Below, piece after piece: positions 43,884-55,615 of a stretch of DNA of 64,000 nucleotides. Numbering within the stretch: the stretch's first letter is position 1; the number at the start of each line of letters is the position of its first letter. The translations under genes were made by a program, and so were the position numbers. The notes beneath the pieces are model-generated. The model worked only from the letters and a program-made list of their open reading frames with translations, was not told the DNA's origin and made no database searches. The DNA comes from Acarospora socialis (taxonomy: Eukaryota; Ascomycota; Lecanoromycetes; Acarosporales; Acarosporaceae), in NCBI GenBank assembly GCA_025617375.2, contig JAMYGW020000006.1, forward strand, positions 129,001 to 193,000. The letters run 5' to 3'.

Positions 43884-45580
43884 ATGGACAGTCCCCACAA
43901 GTACGTGACCGACAGCCCCTCCAAACAGCTCCTTCTCGAACTCGGCCGTCTGCGCCTCGATGCGGAAGAAAACTTCCACGCGCGTCTAGAACGCGAGACA
44001 TCAGAGCGGGAAAAGGCGCACAAAGCCGCCCTCGCAGCTGCGGCCATCGAGCATGAGAGGGTCAGGCGATCAGCGGAGGCGGCGGCGGAGCGATTCCAGT
44101 TGGAGCTCGAGAAAGAGAAGAAGAGGAGGGAGGATGAGGAGAGGCGAGAGCTGGATAAGAAGAGGAGGGAGGATGAGGAGAGGCGAGAGCTGGATAAGAA
44201 GAGGCAGGAGAAGATTGAAAGGGAGTTGGCGGACAGAAGGAGGGAGATTGAACGGGCAAAAATGACGGAGGAAGAGGAGAGGAGAGTTGGGCAAGCCAGA
44301 AAGGCGCAGGCTGAGGCGGCGGCGAAGCTGAGATTGGTTAGGCAGCAAGAGGAAGTCGAAGTGTTACGCCAGAGGGAAAATGCTGAACAGGCGAACCAAA
44401 AGGCTCGAGAGGCTGCGGCTGCAGCAGAAAGGACCGCCCTCGCAGAGGCACAGCTACTCAAGAAACCGATACAAGCGTCAGAACCAGCTATGATTAATAC
44501 AGCGCCACCAACAGCAAGCCATAACATAAGCACCATTCCTCAGATCAACCCTGATCGGGAAGCCGAGCATCAGCAATACCTAGCTATACACCAGAGACTG
44601 AAAGAGATGCGTCGTTTCATGATCGCTCAGGGCAAGCTGGACCCTAACCTAAAGAAGCGGATGGGGGACATGCGCCGCGAGATCAAGAAATGCGTCGGCC
44701 AACTGACCGAAGGCAAAGGCGCCAACAAAGGGCCGGTACGGCCCCAATGCTATCCGCCCCCACAATCACCCCCACTAACGGCCCCGCACAGATCCACCAG
44801 CTGATGACCGTCCTCAAAGCCGCCGCCGCGACCCCAACCCCCACCATCTCCATCCCGCAATTCCTCGCCTCCCCACCCTCCATGACGCCAGACGACCCCA
44901 CCACCGGCCCCGCCCTCCTAATCTACCTCCTCAACATCTTCTCCAAAGCCATAATCAGCCAATTCATCTCCGAAGCCTCCGTCTCGCCCCGCGCCGCCGA
45001 CCCCATCGGCGTCGTCGCCGTCTCCGTCTTCGCAGCCCCGGACTTCCGCTGGCGCACCCACACCCTGATCTCCATCCTGCTCGCCAAATACCACCTCGTC
45101 TGCCCCGTCGTCTTCGGCATCTACGGCCCGGAAGACACCGCCGCCGGCAAAACCCGCCTGGGCTGGTGGCGCGACGAAGAAAGCGGCGCCTTCATCCCCC
45201 TCCAACGCCACACCGACCGCATGACCGGCCTCGCCGCCGGTTTCGCCGCCCTCACCCTCCGCGACTTCTCGAAATCCCGCCTCGAGAACCCGTTCCCGAC
45301 GACGCACTACTGGCGTGCCCTCGCGGTGATCGTCAACGTGTGTCCTGAACAGGCGTCGCAGACGCATTTCGTCGTGCTGAAGGCGCTGGTCGAGGGGTAT
45401 GAGGGGCGGTTCCTCGAGTTTTATGGCGATGCCGCGAAGGTGGCGCTGAGGAAGGCGCTGGTGGAGTTTCCGAAGGCTGTGAAGGAGAGTGGGATGGGGG
45501 GTGGTGGCGGGGTGAGCGCGAGGGCGGTGGAGGTGGTGGCGGATGTGCTGAGAAGGGATAGGAAGCTTACGCTTATATGA
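43884..45580 (+). CDS. GLE1: mRNA export factor Gle1
   Basis: Two exons (43884-44735 and 44792-45580, 56-nt intron with branch CACTAAC) encode 546 residues, close to the yeast length of 538. Residues 20-200 are one long charged coiled coil rich in Glu, Arg and Ala. It includes a 13-residue unit (RREDEERRELDKK) present twice in tandem. A linker leads to the HEAT-like Gle1 domain (about 215-540). The domain has the family stretches QYLAIHQRLKEMRRF, RWRTHTLISILLAKYH, IYGPEDTAAG, LGWWRDEESGAF and NPFPTTHYWRALA. With inositol hexakisphosphate, Gle1 activates the DEAD-box ATPase Dbp5 at the cytoplasmic face of the nuclear pore. The second exon is extremely GC-rich at third positions, giving long shadow frames on the other strand. 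It shares its upstream region with SSD1. Confidence 0.93.
44121..44198 (+). repeat. 39-nt tandem duplication inside GLE1
   Basis: Two identical 39-nt units lie head to tail and keep the frame, duplicating 13 residues of the coiled coil. Identity at the DNA level, including third positions, points to a recent event. Confidence 0.9.
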
Positions 45581-46074
45581 GGAGAGGGTGGGAGGTGGGT
45601 TGGGCTTGTGGGTTGTGCTAGAGTTGTGGGGAATGCGGCGGGGTAGCGATATATTTTCAGCTTGAGATGGCGGATGGTAGTGTTTAAGTAATAAATTGTA
45701 TATCTTTTGATTGAGTGGCCTTCGAACTACGACTGTTCGATTCGATCTACGGAAAGATAGCAAAAGGGAGTGGTCATGTAAGGGGAGGTGGGTGTAAGTA
45801 GAGGTGAAGAGGATCTGTTAGGTTATAGTTGCTGGGATGTCGATGACCGTGGGCATCGCACCAATGTTTGGTCAAGAGATCTCGCGTTTTTAGATTCATT
45901 GCTTGATCACGTTACTACGGCATGAGTTTTGTCTATGGTACTATGATGCACCCCACAAAATCGCCCTCGCATCCCGCAGGCTAGAATGTAGCTTCCGACA
46001 GATAAGAAGTGGGATTGCCCGAGTTTTAAGATATGGAGATGGAGAGGGAGAGGGAGAGGGAGAGATGAGAGGGT
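45581..46074. other. Convergent 3' region GLE1 / eEF1B
   Basis: About 0.5 kb holds the 3' ends of both genes and a short GGGAGA microsatellite (46036-46065). No gene is seen. Confidence 0.6.
46036..46065 (+). repeat. GGAGA/GGGAGA purine microsatellite
   Basis: Four to five units of GAGAGG(G) lie just downstream of the eEF1B stop codon, in its presumed 3' UTR. Confidence 0.8.
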
Positions 46075-47188
46075 CTACAACTTTTGCATGGCAGCCTATG
46101 ACACACGGTGGTCAGTAACGGGCTGTGAAGATGTCCAAAGCCGTGAACGGAGACTCACCACATCCGTCGACTGCACATGATCTTCGTCCTCCTCAATCTT
46201 CGCCTGCAGGTCATCGATCGACACCTTCTCGTCCTCGACGACCAAGTTCACCTGCAGCTTCTTGATGCCGAAGCCGACGGGTACCAGCTTGCCGGCACCC
46301 CATGTCAGACCGTCCATCGAAATGTTACGCATGTTTGCTTCCAGTTCTTTCATATCGGTTTCATCATCTACATAGTACGTCAGTCATAGCCGTATCATAG
46401 ATCCAAGCGAAAGGGGGAGGAGGAGGTGGGATGTAAGGGTGGGTCGAAGGAGGATTGCGTACCCCAAGGCTTAACATCCAACGTAACGATCGACTTCGCC
46501 GCCGGCTTTGCCTTACCCTCCTTCTTCTTCCTATACGCCGCCAGATTCTCCTCCCTCACCCGTGCGGCCTCGATGTCTTCCTCGTCGTCGGAGCCGAACA
46601 GATCCACGTCGTCGTCATCATCTTCCTCGGCTGCGGCCGGCGTGTCCTTTGGGGCATCCTTCGGGTTCAGCGTGGCTTCGCTCTTTTCCGGGCCGTAAGT
46701 CGTGTACGCTTTCGACGGGTCGCCAGGGAGCGTGGAGAACTCGGATTCGTAGCTGGACATGTGCTTGTACCAGCGGTGGGCGTGGGGGTATTTGCTGGCG
46801 TCTGGGGCGCCATTGAGGGCTTTGTAGCTGGCGACGTCGGCTTGCGAGGGGCCGTAGCTGGTATTGGGTTAGCGATGAGTAGTGATAAGCTTGAGATAGT
46901 GACTGAGAGGAAGATGGAGACAACTGTTCAGAGGTGCGATGATGCGCGGTTGATAGTAGTCATTCGGCGGGGTCTTAAGCCGCCTCTTCAACACGGACGA
47001 ATATCGGTCATCAGGAAGCTGGGTGGGGAAGTGTTTGTTAGAAGATAAGGGCCACTGACCCGGTAATGTAGCTTCGTGTTGTCAACCAGTTGTTTAGCAC
47101 TAAATAAAAATTAGCAAAGCCTCTTCTCGCACTATTTTCGAGGCTTACTGGTCAAGCCAGCGTCAGATAGAAAGTCCGCGAAACCCAT
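46075..47188 (-). CDS. EFB1: Translation elongation factor eEF1B alpha subunit (EF-1 beta)
   Basis: Five exons (47188-47149, 47099-47060, 46857-46463, 46367-46159, 46095-46075) encode 234 residues. Exon 1 gives [13 protein letters not shown]; exons 2-3 complete a GST-C-like N-terminal domain ([18 protein letters not shown]). An acidic linker follows ([18 protein letters not shown]), then the catalytic guanine-exchange domain. That domain has [38 protein letters not shown] and the invariant last residues DVAAMQKL supplied by a 21-nt exon. The protein reloads eEF1A with GTP in the cytosol. The intron-dense 5' part with two 40-nt exons is typical of highly expressed fungal translation genes. All junctions restore known family sequence, so the model is firm. 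Confidence 0.95.
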
Positions 47189-47564
47189 TGTGACTGATTT
47201 CGTGAGGTGAAGACTTAAGAGTGAGAGTTCGGTATGTTGTTGCGTTGAGTATTGCTGAGATTGGTCTTCAAGCCCTTGACCTCAAAAAGTCGAGGTCTTG
47301 TTGTGTCAATTTCGCTAGCTTGGAAGTTATGATCACGTGCAACAGCTCGCCAAATGGCAGCTTTACCCGACTCGGTTTCGCTACCGAAACGTCTTTCGCG
47401 TTGATATCTTCCGGCACCTTCCAGAAGCTCCGGATCCACTGAATCGAGTATATCATTTTCCTAGGACTGTTGCGCAAGGGATGTCTTCTACCATCTGCGG
47501 ATACCGATAGATTTATTCTACTGGACGATTCACATTGCATTGTACATCAGACCTTTGGGTCAAC
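47189..47564. other. Divergent promoter eEF1B / HSP78
   Basis: A 376-bp spacer lies between divergent starts, with a possible heat-shock element at 47418. No gene is seen. Confidence 0.6.
47418..47431 (+). promoter_or_regulatory. Candidate heat-shock element
   Basis: CTTCCAGAAGCTCC contains a perfect TTCnnGAA pair followed by a two-of-three match to a third inverted unit, 134 nt upstream of the HSP78 ATG. HSF-type sites of this form regulate Hsp100 genes; whether it is used here is inference. Confidence 0.45.
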
Positions 47565-49943
47565 ATGTTATCGTCAAACACCAAGCTCGCCTCAAGGCGA
47601 CTGTCAACACTGGTTTCCAAATCTAATCGATTATACCAGCCTTCACTAAAGCGAGAACTCTCGATAATCACCTCACGCACTCTTTCCTCTCACAGTTCTC
47701 GAGTATTGACCACCACTATCAAGCGATCCTACGCCAATGGCCGGCCACATCCACCCGGTGGAACTCATCGCATGAACCTCGGAGGCGAGCCAGAGAAGCC
47801 TGCCTTGGAGCAGTACGGTGTGGATCTGACTGGCAGAGCGAAGGATGGCAAACTCGATCCGGTCATAGGAAGAGACCAAGAGATCCACCGAACCATACAG
47901 ATCTTATCTAGAAGAACGAAAAACAATCCGGTCTTGATTGGCGCCGCCGGGACAGGCAAAACAGCCATTTTGGAGGGACTGGCACAACGGATTGTTCGGG
48001 GCGATGTACCTGAAAGCATCAAGAACAAACGTGTGATCGCTCTCGACCTCGGACAGTTGATCGCTGGTGCGAAGTACCGAGGAGATTTCGAGGAGCGGCT
48101 CAAGGCGGTGTTGAAAGAGGTGGAAGATGCTCATGGTGGGGTGATATTGTTCGTGGATGAATTGCACACCCTGCTTGGGCTTGGGAAAGCCGAAGGCAGC
48201 ATAGATGCGAGCAATTTGCTGAAACCGGCATTGTCGCGGGGCGAACTGCAGTGCTGCGGAGCGACGACCTTGAATGAATACAGGCAGATAGAGAAGGATG
48301 TGGCTTTGGCTCGGAGATTTCAGCCGATCTTGGTTGGGGAACCGTCTGTGCCGGATACGGTCTCCATATTGCGGGGGATCAAGGAGCGATATGAAGTCCA
48401 CCATGGAGTCAGGATCACTGATGGTGCACTGGTGGCAGCTGCTACCTATAGCAATCGATACATAACGGACCGATTCCTGCCGGACAAGGCCATTGACTTG
48501 GTTGACGAAGCAGCATCTGCGCTGAGATTGCAACAGGAGAGCAAACCCGACGCGATACAGGAACTAGACAGACAGATCATGACTATACAGATCGAGCTGG
48601 AGTCTCTGAGGAAGGAGACAGATGTTGCAAGCAAGGAGAGAAGGGAGAAGCTCGAGGCTTCGTTAAAGTCAAAGCAGGAGGAAGTAGCCAGACTGACGGA
48701 GGTCTGGGATAAGGAACGAGCTGAAATTGAAGCGATCAAGAAAACAAAAGAAGAGCTCGAGAAGGCCAGAGTCGAACTCGAACAAGCACAACGAGAAGGC
48801 AACTTCGGTAGGGCTAGCGAATTGAGATACGCCATCATACCAAAACTTCAGGAACGACTCCCGCATGATGGCTCCGAGAGTCCATCGGGTGCCAAGAGTG
48901 GAGACTCGCTTATACACGATGCAGTCACGGCAGACGATATCGCTAATGTTGTCTCGAAGACTACCGGTATACCCGTTTCAAAGCTCATGGCTGGGGATGT
49001 GGAGAAACTCATCAATATGGAGGACACCTTAAGGCAGTCTGTGAAAGGTCAGGATGAGGCACTCACTGCCGTTGCCAATGCGATTCGTATGCAACGGGCA
49101 GGCTTGAGCGGCGAGAACCGTCCGATAGCCTCATTTATGTTCCTGGGGCCCACCGGTGTCGGCAAGACTGAGCTTTGTAAGAAGCTTGCAGGATTCCTTT
49201 TCTCCACAGAGTCTGCCGTGGTTCGATTCGACATGAGCGAGTTTCAAGAAAAACACACCATATCCAGGTTGATTGGTAGTCCGGCAGGTTACGTCGGATA
49301 TGATGACGCCGGACAGCTCACAGAGGCTGTGAGACGGAAGCCTTACGCCGTACTGCTCTTGGATGAATTCGAAAAAGCACATCGCGACATTTCGGCGCTC
49401 TTGCTCCAAGTCCTGGACGAAGGCTTCCTCACCGATGCTCAGGGGCATAAGATTGATTTCCGAAACACGATAATAGTGCTCACGTCCAACCTGGGTGCTG
49501 AGATCCTTACCGGAGCGGACCCACTACACTCTTACAAGGCAGGAGCCGGGGATGAAATCACGCCGGAGGTCAAGAAAGCCGTCATGGACGTGGTGACGTC
49601 TTCCTACCCACCGGAGTTCCTCAATCGGGTTGATGAATTCATCATGTTCCGCCGACTCTCGAAAACAGCGTTGCGTGACATCGTCGATATTCGGCTTAAA
49701 GAGCTACAGGCAAGACTTGATGATCGACGTATCGTCTTGGAAGTGGGTAATGATGTCAAAGACTGGCTGTGCGAGAAGGGGTACGATCCTCGATACGGAG
49801 CACGGCCACTGAACCGGTTGATTGCGAAAGCAGTCGGTAATAGTCTTGCGGACAAGATCATCAGAGGAGAGATAAGAAGTGGGCAGACGGCGAAGGTTGT
49901 ACAAAAAAGTGGTGGTGAAGGTCTTGAGGTCGTTGCTGTATAA
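47565..49943 (+). CDS. HSP78: Mitochondrial Hsp100/ClpB disaggregase Hsp78
   Basis: This intronless gene encodes 792 residues. The frame is open ten codons further upstream, but the first ATG is at 47565. Residues 1-65 are a Ser/Arg-rich mitochondrial presequence. The protein then enters directly at [23 protein letters not shown], without the ClpN repeat domain of cytosolic Hsp104, as is usual for Hsp78. AAA-1 has the P-loop GAAGTGKT at 126-133 and Walker B ILFVDE. The middle coiled-coil domain spans about 325-440. AAA-2 has the P-loop GPTGVGKT at 528-535, Walker [12 protein letters not shown], the pore loop [10 protein letters not shown] and sensor-2 [11 protein letters not shown]. Hsp78 cooperates with mitochondrial Hsp70 to dissolve aggregates and aid thermotolerance in the matrix. 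Confidence 0.96.
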   Translation: MLSSNTKLASRRLSTLVSKSNRLYQPSLKRELSIITSRTLSSHSSRVLTTTIKRSYANGRPHPPGGTHRMNLGGEPEKPALEQYGVDLTGRAKDGKLDPVIGRDQEIHRTIQILSRRTKNNPVLIGAAGTGKTAILEGLAQRIVRGDVPESIKNKRVIALDLGQLIAGAKYRGDFEERLKAVLKEVEDAHGGVILFVDELHTLLGLGKAEGSIDASNLLKPALSRGELQCCGATTLNEYRQIEKDVALARRFQPILVGEPSVPDTVSILRGIKERYEVHHGVRITDGALVAAATYSNRYITDRFLPDKAIDLVDEAASALRLQQESKPDAIQELDRQIMTIQIELESLRKETDVASKERREKLEASLKSKQEEVARLTEVWDKERAEIEAIKKTKEELEKARVELEQAQREGNFGRASELRYAIIPKLQERLPHDGSESPSGAKSGDSLIHDAVTADDIANVVSKTTGIPVSKLMAGDVEKLINMEDTLRQSVKGQDEALTAVANAIRMQRAGLSGENRPIASFMFLGPTGVGKTELCKKLAGFLFSTESAVVRFDMSEFQEKHTISRLIGSPAGYVGYDDAGQLTEAVRRKPYAVLLLDEFEKAHRDISALLLQVLDEGFLTDAQGHKIDFRNTIIVLTSNLGAEILTGADPLHSYKAGAGDEITPEVKKAVMDVVTSSYPPEFLNRVDEFIMFRRLSKTALRDIVDIRLKELQARLDDRRIVLEVGNDVKDWLCEKGYDPRYGARPLNRLIAKAVGNSLADKIIRGEIRSGQTAKVVQKSGGEGLEVVAV

Positions 49944-50305
49944 AGTCTTCGTTGCATAAAGCGTTGGATCAAGGGGTGGGAGCATTGGAGGGCGTTGGAA
50001 CACCGATATTGTAAGGAATCTCTGCTCTTGTATGTACTTTAGCCATTGCACTCTACTCATATTAGCATGAATTTGTGGCGGGTGTAAATATGTGTCACTA
50101 TATACTGCCTTAATGTATAAAGATTTTCTCGCTCTCAAGGCCTTTCAACCGTGACGTCTGTATCTCGCATGTGTTTGATGATCTGGAAGTCTAAGTGACT
50201 GCGATAAAGTCGCGTGACTGTCATTCCTCTCAAGTTCTCGCTTCAGGATTCAACTCCTCCCTTCACTCAAGCCTATCGTTCCCCATATCGTTATCTCGTA
50301 CAACC
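49944..50305. other. Intergenic region HSP78 / MSH5
   Basis: A 362-bp spacer in which both genes run the same way. From 50215 to the MSH5 ATG it is C/T-rich, as in fungal 5' leaders. No gene is seen. Confidence 0.6.
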
Positions 50306-53300
50306 ATGTCTTTCAAAGTCCCTGCAAAACGAAGTCGCGAATCCTCCGTCACCTCAGTTTCCACCAGCCGCAGCAAAAGCCACCCCTCTTCCATCTCTCG
50401 CTCCTCGCCCGCCCAAGCACCGAACCCTCTCTCATCACCACAACCAAAGCGCGTCAGTCTCCGACCACCAAGCAGTCGTCTGCACTCCGCTGCACCATCT
50501 AATCGAGCAGCCTCCACCGCTCCCTCAAGCCATGTCCATGAAGCCGAAGACGACACCGCGATCGACGAGCGCGAAGAGAACGACTCGCTCAACGAAATCG
50601 TCATGGCCGTCGACGTGAAGGGCAGAGGAGATGTTGGATGCTCGTACTACGTCGCTAGGGAGGAGAAGTTGTATTTCATGGAGGACGTCAAGCTTGGGGG
50701 GTTGGAGGTTGTGGAGACGTGTGAGTTGTCAGTCCCGAAACGGTGGGTGGGAGGCTACCGTATAGCTAGCTGATGGGGTGAGTGTGGGCAGTGAAGCTGC
50801 ATATACAACCGACGGTGGTTCTGCTGTCGACGCGGGTGGATGAAGATGTTATTGCAAGGCTGGATCCGGAGGGGACGAGAGGGGGCTCGGTGGCTGGCGA
50901 TAGTAATTGAATGCTCCTGACACGGAGATAGCATGCACTGATTGTGCATTGGCAGATGATCAGTTCGGCCTACCTTACGCCCTTGACGTTCGACCTTCGC
51001 CCGAGTTCAACTACGACGCAGCCAAGAACAAGCTCGTGAACCTGCGCATCGGTTCCGATAATGGGCCGCGGGTGACTTTCGTGACCCCCGGCGATACGAT
51101 TGCGCATGGGAGTTATGACGAGGACCTCGATGACGATCTTGTTGGGAGGCAGGGAAAGTTGCTTCGTCTTTCAGGATGGATCGACGTCGAGAGCAAACTT
51201 ACGGTTGGTTGCGCCGGTGCGGTGTTGACGTATCTGCAGCGAAGGAAAGCCGTCGAGTACCTGCCTGGAGACCATAATGCCAGACTAGCTTTCAGAATCA
51301 CCACAATTGAGATGTTTAGCCTCAGTGGGATGATGCAAGCTCACCTCTAGCGTTATTTCTATTACTGATACTGATTGTACAACCAGGTTCATCAGCGCAG
51401 ACACGCTCTCGTCGCTACAAGTCCTACAATCCGAGTCCCATCCGCACTCGCACAATCAAGGCCCCACCAAAGCTTCGTCGGGGTCTAAAGAAGGTCTCTC
51501 AATCTATGGACTCTTTCACCACCTGGCATACACGCCACAAGGAAAGCATCTCCTACGGCAATACTTCCTCCGGCCAAGTCTCAACCTCGCCGTTATCAAC
51601 GAGCGGCTGGACACCATTAGGGCATTCGTGAGACTGGATAATGAGACGTCTTTAGAAAGTCTCATCAAGAGTCTGAAGCAGGTCAAGAATCTCAGAACAG
51701 TTATGATTCATTTACGGAAAGGGATCAACATCGGAAGTGGTAGTGGAGGTGGGATCAAGAGCGGTGTGTGGGTCACTCTTCGTTCGGTAAGCCTAGCCTA
51801 TGATTTGCACTACGAAAACTGTTAATCACAAGTGTGTAGTTTGCCTTCCATGCTCTAAGGATACGGGACGCGTTCCAGGAATCCATAGGTGTAGAGCGGC
51901 TGGTCATAAGAAATAAGGTCATATACAGAAATACCGCGGAGTCATGCTCTCACTGAATGCCCTTAGGTCCTCGAAAGATTTGAACCATCCCCCCTGGCGC
52001 GAGTTGGAACGATGATTACCGACATTGTAAGGTCTTTCTAAACTATACTTGCTGCCACAATGTTTAACCATGGGCCTCTCAGGTGGACTTCCCAGGTTCC
52101 GCAGAGTCACATCGAACAGTAGTCAGACGTGGGATAGATGACGAACTAGATAGTATGAAGCAGACTTACGACGGGGTTGACGACCTCTTGAGCAAGACAG
52201 CACGTGCAGTAGCATCGACTGTACCAGAGCATTTCAGTCTTGACCTCAACGTCATCTTCTTTCCGCAGATTGGGTTTCTCATCTCGATGCCCTTGGATGC
52301 CGAGACAGGTGCTGGTACGTACGAAGGCCAAGACGACGAAGGAGGGACTTGGGACAAGATGTTCACCACGGGAGTGAGGGCTTATTATAAGGATTTCCGT
52401 ATGAGGGAGATGGACGAAACCTTTGGAGACATGTATGCGTTGATATGTGGTACGTACAAAAATTCGAGAGTACTGGCTATACTAAGAAAATCAGACAAGG
52501 AGATAGAGATTGTCCACGAACTTGCACAAAGAGTGCTAGAACATGAAGACTTGCTTACCGCTGCATCGGATATTTGTGGCGAACTGGATAGGTAAGCCCC
52601 TGTTCGCAGTCGCTCCGGGGTTGAACTTCCTATTAACTTGAAAGCAGTCTTCTTGCACTTGTGCAAGGCGCCAGGCAGTACAAATTGACGCGGCCCAAGT
52701 TAACAGAGCAGAACATCATTCGCATAAAGGGTGGCCGGTCAGTCAGCCAGTAACCCCGGGCTGATGGAAGCCTACTGATCTCATTAGCCACCTATTGCAA
52801 GAGCTGGCGGTTCCTTCATATGTCGCCAACGATACGTTCCTGGTTGGTGGGCTCGGCAGCGAACCTCTACGCGACGGCATCAACCAAGAGAGTGGAACGG
52901 TCGTCGAAAGCTCACAACCGCAGTCGACCTTCGAGAACGTCGAAGGACCCAGCATGCTCATGATGACGGGACCCAATTACTCTGGAAAGAGTGTCTACCT
53001 GAAACAGATTGCTTTGATCGTTTACATGGCTCATATTGGCAGCTTCGTTCCTGCAGATAGCGCTAGGATCGGGCTGACGGACAAGATTCTAACGCGCATA
53101 GCAACCCGAGAGACAGTATCCAAGATGCAGAGCGCGTTTATGATCGACCTTCAGCAAGTTACTTTGGCAATGACACTAGCCACAAGCCGAAGTCTCATTA
53201 TCATCGATGAGTTTGGCAAGGGCACGGATTCTTGCGGTATGTTGCCCGAATGAATGAATCCATAACATATGTTCGCTGAAACCAGTTATCTAAAGACGGC

Positions 53301-53981
53301 GCCGGTCTCGCATGCGGCGTCTTCGAGCACCTTCTCAGTCTCGGCGACGAACGGCCCAAAGTCCTCGCCGCCACACACTTCCACGAGATCTTCGAAAGCG
53401 GCTTTCTTCCGCCTCGGCCGGCACTGGCATATGGGCATATGGAAGTCAGAGTCGACCACGAGGCTGAAGCGGTCGAGGACCAGGTTACTTACCTCTACAA
53501 GTGAGACCCCTCTCCATGGAGCTCACAAATACAAGACTGTCTGACAGGATCAGTTTCCGCCCAGGACGCAGTATCTCCAGCTTCGGCGCCATGTTCGTAC
53601 CCTGACTCTACCTCCCTGTTTTTGGGTCCTACACGGACTTACTCTCTGCAGCTGCGCCGCCCTAAACGGCATCAATCCCGCCATCATCGACCGTGCCGAA
53701 GAACTGATCTTACTCTCTGCACGAGGCGAGGATCTTGTTGCTGCCTGCGCGACGATGTCGGACCGGGAGGCGGAAGATCTGAAGGTTGCGGTAAGCTTTA
53801 TCCGCGTTGCACGACGAGACTGGACGTGGGTGGCTGATGGATTAAGCAGGAGAGGATAGCCAGGCGGTTTCTCGCGAGGGACTTGCTGGCTGTGGATATG
53901 GAGGGGGAGGAGATGTTGGATGGTGGGAGGGAAGATCGGAGGGATGTGAGGGAGGTGTTGAGGGATGTGTTGGGGAGTTGA
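50306..53981 (+). CDS. MSH5: Meiotic MutS homologue Msh5
   Basis: Fourteen exons give 988 residues: 50306-50720, 50792-50902, 50956-51334, 51387-51786, 51840-51917, 51967-52026, 52083-52449, 52495-52591, 52648-52737, 52788-53236, 53296-53500, 53548-53592, 53652-53790, 53850-53981. Residues 1-95 are Ser/Pro-rich and disordered. The MutS connector, lever and clamp regions follow (GCSYYVAREEKLYFMED, DVRPSPEFNYDAAKNKLV, SIYGLFHHLAYTPQGKHLL). The ATPase has Walker A TGPNYSGKS near 727 and Walker B/ABC IIIDEFGKGTDSCDGAGLA near 804, then ATHFHEIF. With Msh4 it stabilises crossover intermediates in meiosis; it has no mismatch-binding Phe-x-Glu domain. Intron 3 (51335-51386) uses a GC donor. Intron 7 (45 nt) is in frame and stop-free. 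The donor of the exon 12/13 junction (GTTCGT) is weak but restores the frame. Confidence 0.93.
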
Positions 53982-55615
53982 AGGTTGGGTTCTAGGGCTG
54001 GCTACTTGTCATGCTTTATGGGAACTGGGGGACTGTGTACGTCGTGTGCCATTGAGGGCGATATATCTTGCATAGCATAGCGGCGTAGCGTGGATAAGCT
54101 TGGATGCCGGAAATGGGACCTTTCTGCTAAGATGCTGCGGAGTATAGTTGAAGGTCTTCAGACACGCACGCCTTGGCGGAAACAGATACAACGGAAGCCA
54201 TCCGACTTCTCAGGATTGAGTTCGGAGAGTTGGACAAGTCCGACAACTTGCTTTACTGAGTTCTATGACGCTGGTTCATCTATCCAGGTCGTTCCTGTCC
54301 TCTTGCCCAAGTCACCCATTTCCGCACCCAGTCTCCCCAGCCGCTAGTCAGCCCCTAACCCCACCTCCTTCCCCGTGCATTCTTCCCTCCAGTCCATACG
54401 CGATAAGCATAGAAGCCTGGAGTTTCTACTGGTAAGCAGTCACAGCAAGGTAAACCATGCGTATGCCCTTCTTGATGGGTTTGCGTCGTTCGACTCTGCT
54501 CGATTCGGGTTGGGCCTGTATGGATTTGTGTGGAGTGTTCGAATATGTGGATAGTGCGGGGGATTGGTTAAAAAGGTAGTGTGTGGGTGCTTGTTTGTGG
54601 CGTTTTGGTGGTGTGTCTAGGAGAGTGTGGGGTGTGATGTGAAAAGGGAGCGGAAGGAAGGCAGGAAGGAAGGAGGGTAAGGGCATGAGGGAAGGCGGAG
54701 AGGAGAGAGGAGGGAGTGATGAGAGGAAGGGTCACATATTTGAATAGGATGGAGAGAAGAGAATGGGAATGAGGCTTTCATGACGATGGGAATGGATGGG
54801 ATTGGTCGGGTTGGGGTAGGTTATAAGAAAGGAGAGATCAGGATGAGGGCTTGGCGATAACTGGGATTGTATGGCATCGTGAACTGAGATGCATGTTGGT
54901 CCGTGATACTCTAGTCTACTCTACGTTACATCGACGTGGCCATGGTGAGCGTATAGTCACGGAGAGGCCATGATGCGGTATGAAGGATGAGTCGATGTAG
55001 TCGGGGCTCATGGGTAGGACACGGGCGAGAGAGCGAGCGCGCGAGGAGGCAGAGTGGCGGATCATCCGCAGTGCTGACAAGAGCCTTTGCGTAGTAGGAT
55101 GGCCCCCACGATGCTTCGAATACATCAGACTCAAGTGGGCCTCTGTCGAACGGTCACGAAGCAGACACATCACCAGACACGTAGCATTGGAGCACAGATC
55201 TTGCGGAAGGATGTGCTAGGATGGTAATGAAACACTGAATTCATGAGGTAGGAAGCGTAAAGAGTGTTCTCCGCCAGATACGCTTGAAAATATGACGAGT
55301 CGGGAGCCAGAAGTAGAGTCTACTGCATATCAATTGACTATCGCTGATTGAAGGAAACAACGAGTGTCCATTTCCACCTTGTAACAAACTTTCCTGGCTT
55401 TGGTGTGTGCTGAACTTGCGATGAAGATTTTGAAAATTTGGAGCAGGGAGTATAAAGGGTGTTCTCTGCTGAAATCCACCATTGTAACACGAAGAATTGG
55501 AGGTGGAACGAAATAGTGTGTAGGATGACTACGATTTTTGCTGTAAGAAAATCAAAAGAATGTCCACTTTTACTTCCCGGAGGTGTGCCCATGCTCAGGC
55601 CTCATGGAAGTTGGT
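53982..55615. other. Intergenic region, no supported gene
   Basis: This 1.6 kb lies between the convergent MSH5 and zinc-finger genes. Around 54580-54760 it is strongly purine-rich on the plus strand (GGAAGGAAGGCAGGAAGG and similar). No frame above 86 codons is recognisable. Confidence 0.55.

Noticed and set aside
44918-45763. 281-codon minus-strand frame
   Set aside because: Opposite the GLE1 second exon with extreme GC3 bias; composition (Gly/Asp/Glu/Arg) is that of a shadow.
47904-48533. 209-codon minus-strand frame
   Set aside because: Opposite HSP78, no domain.
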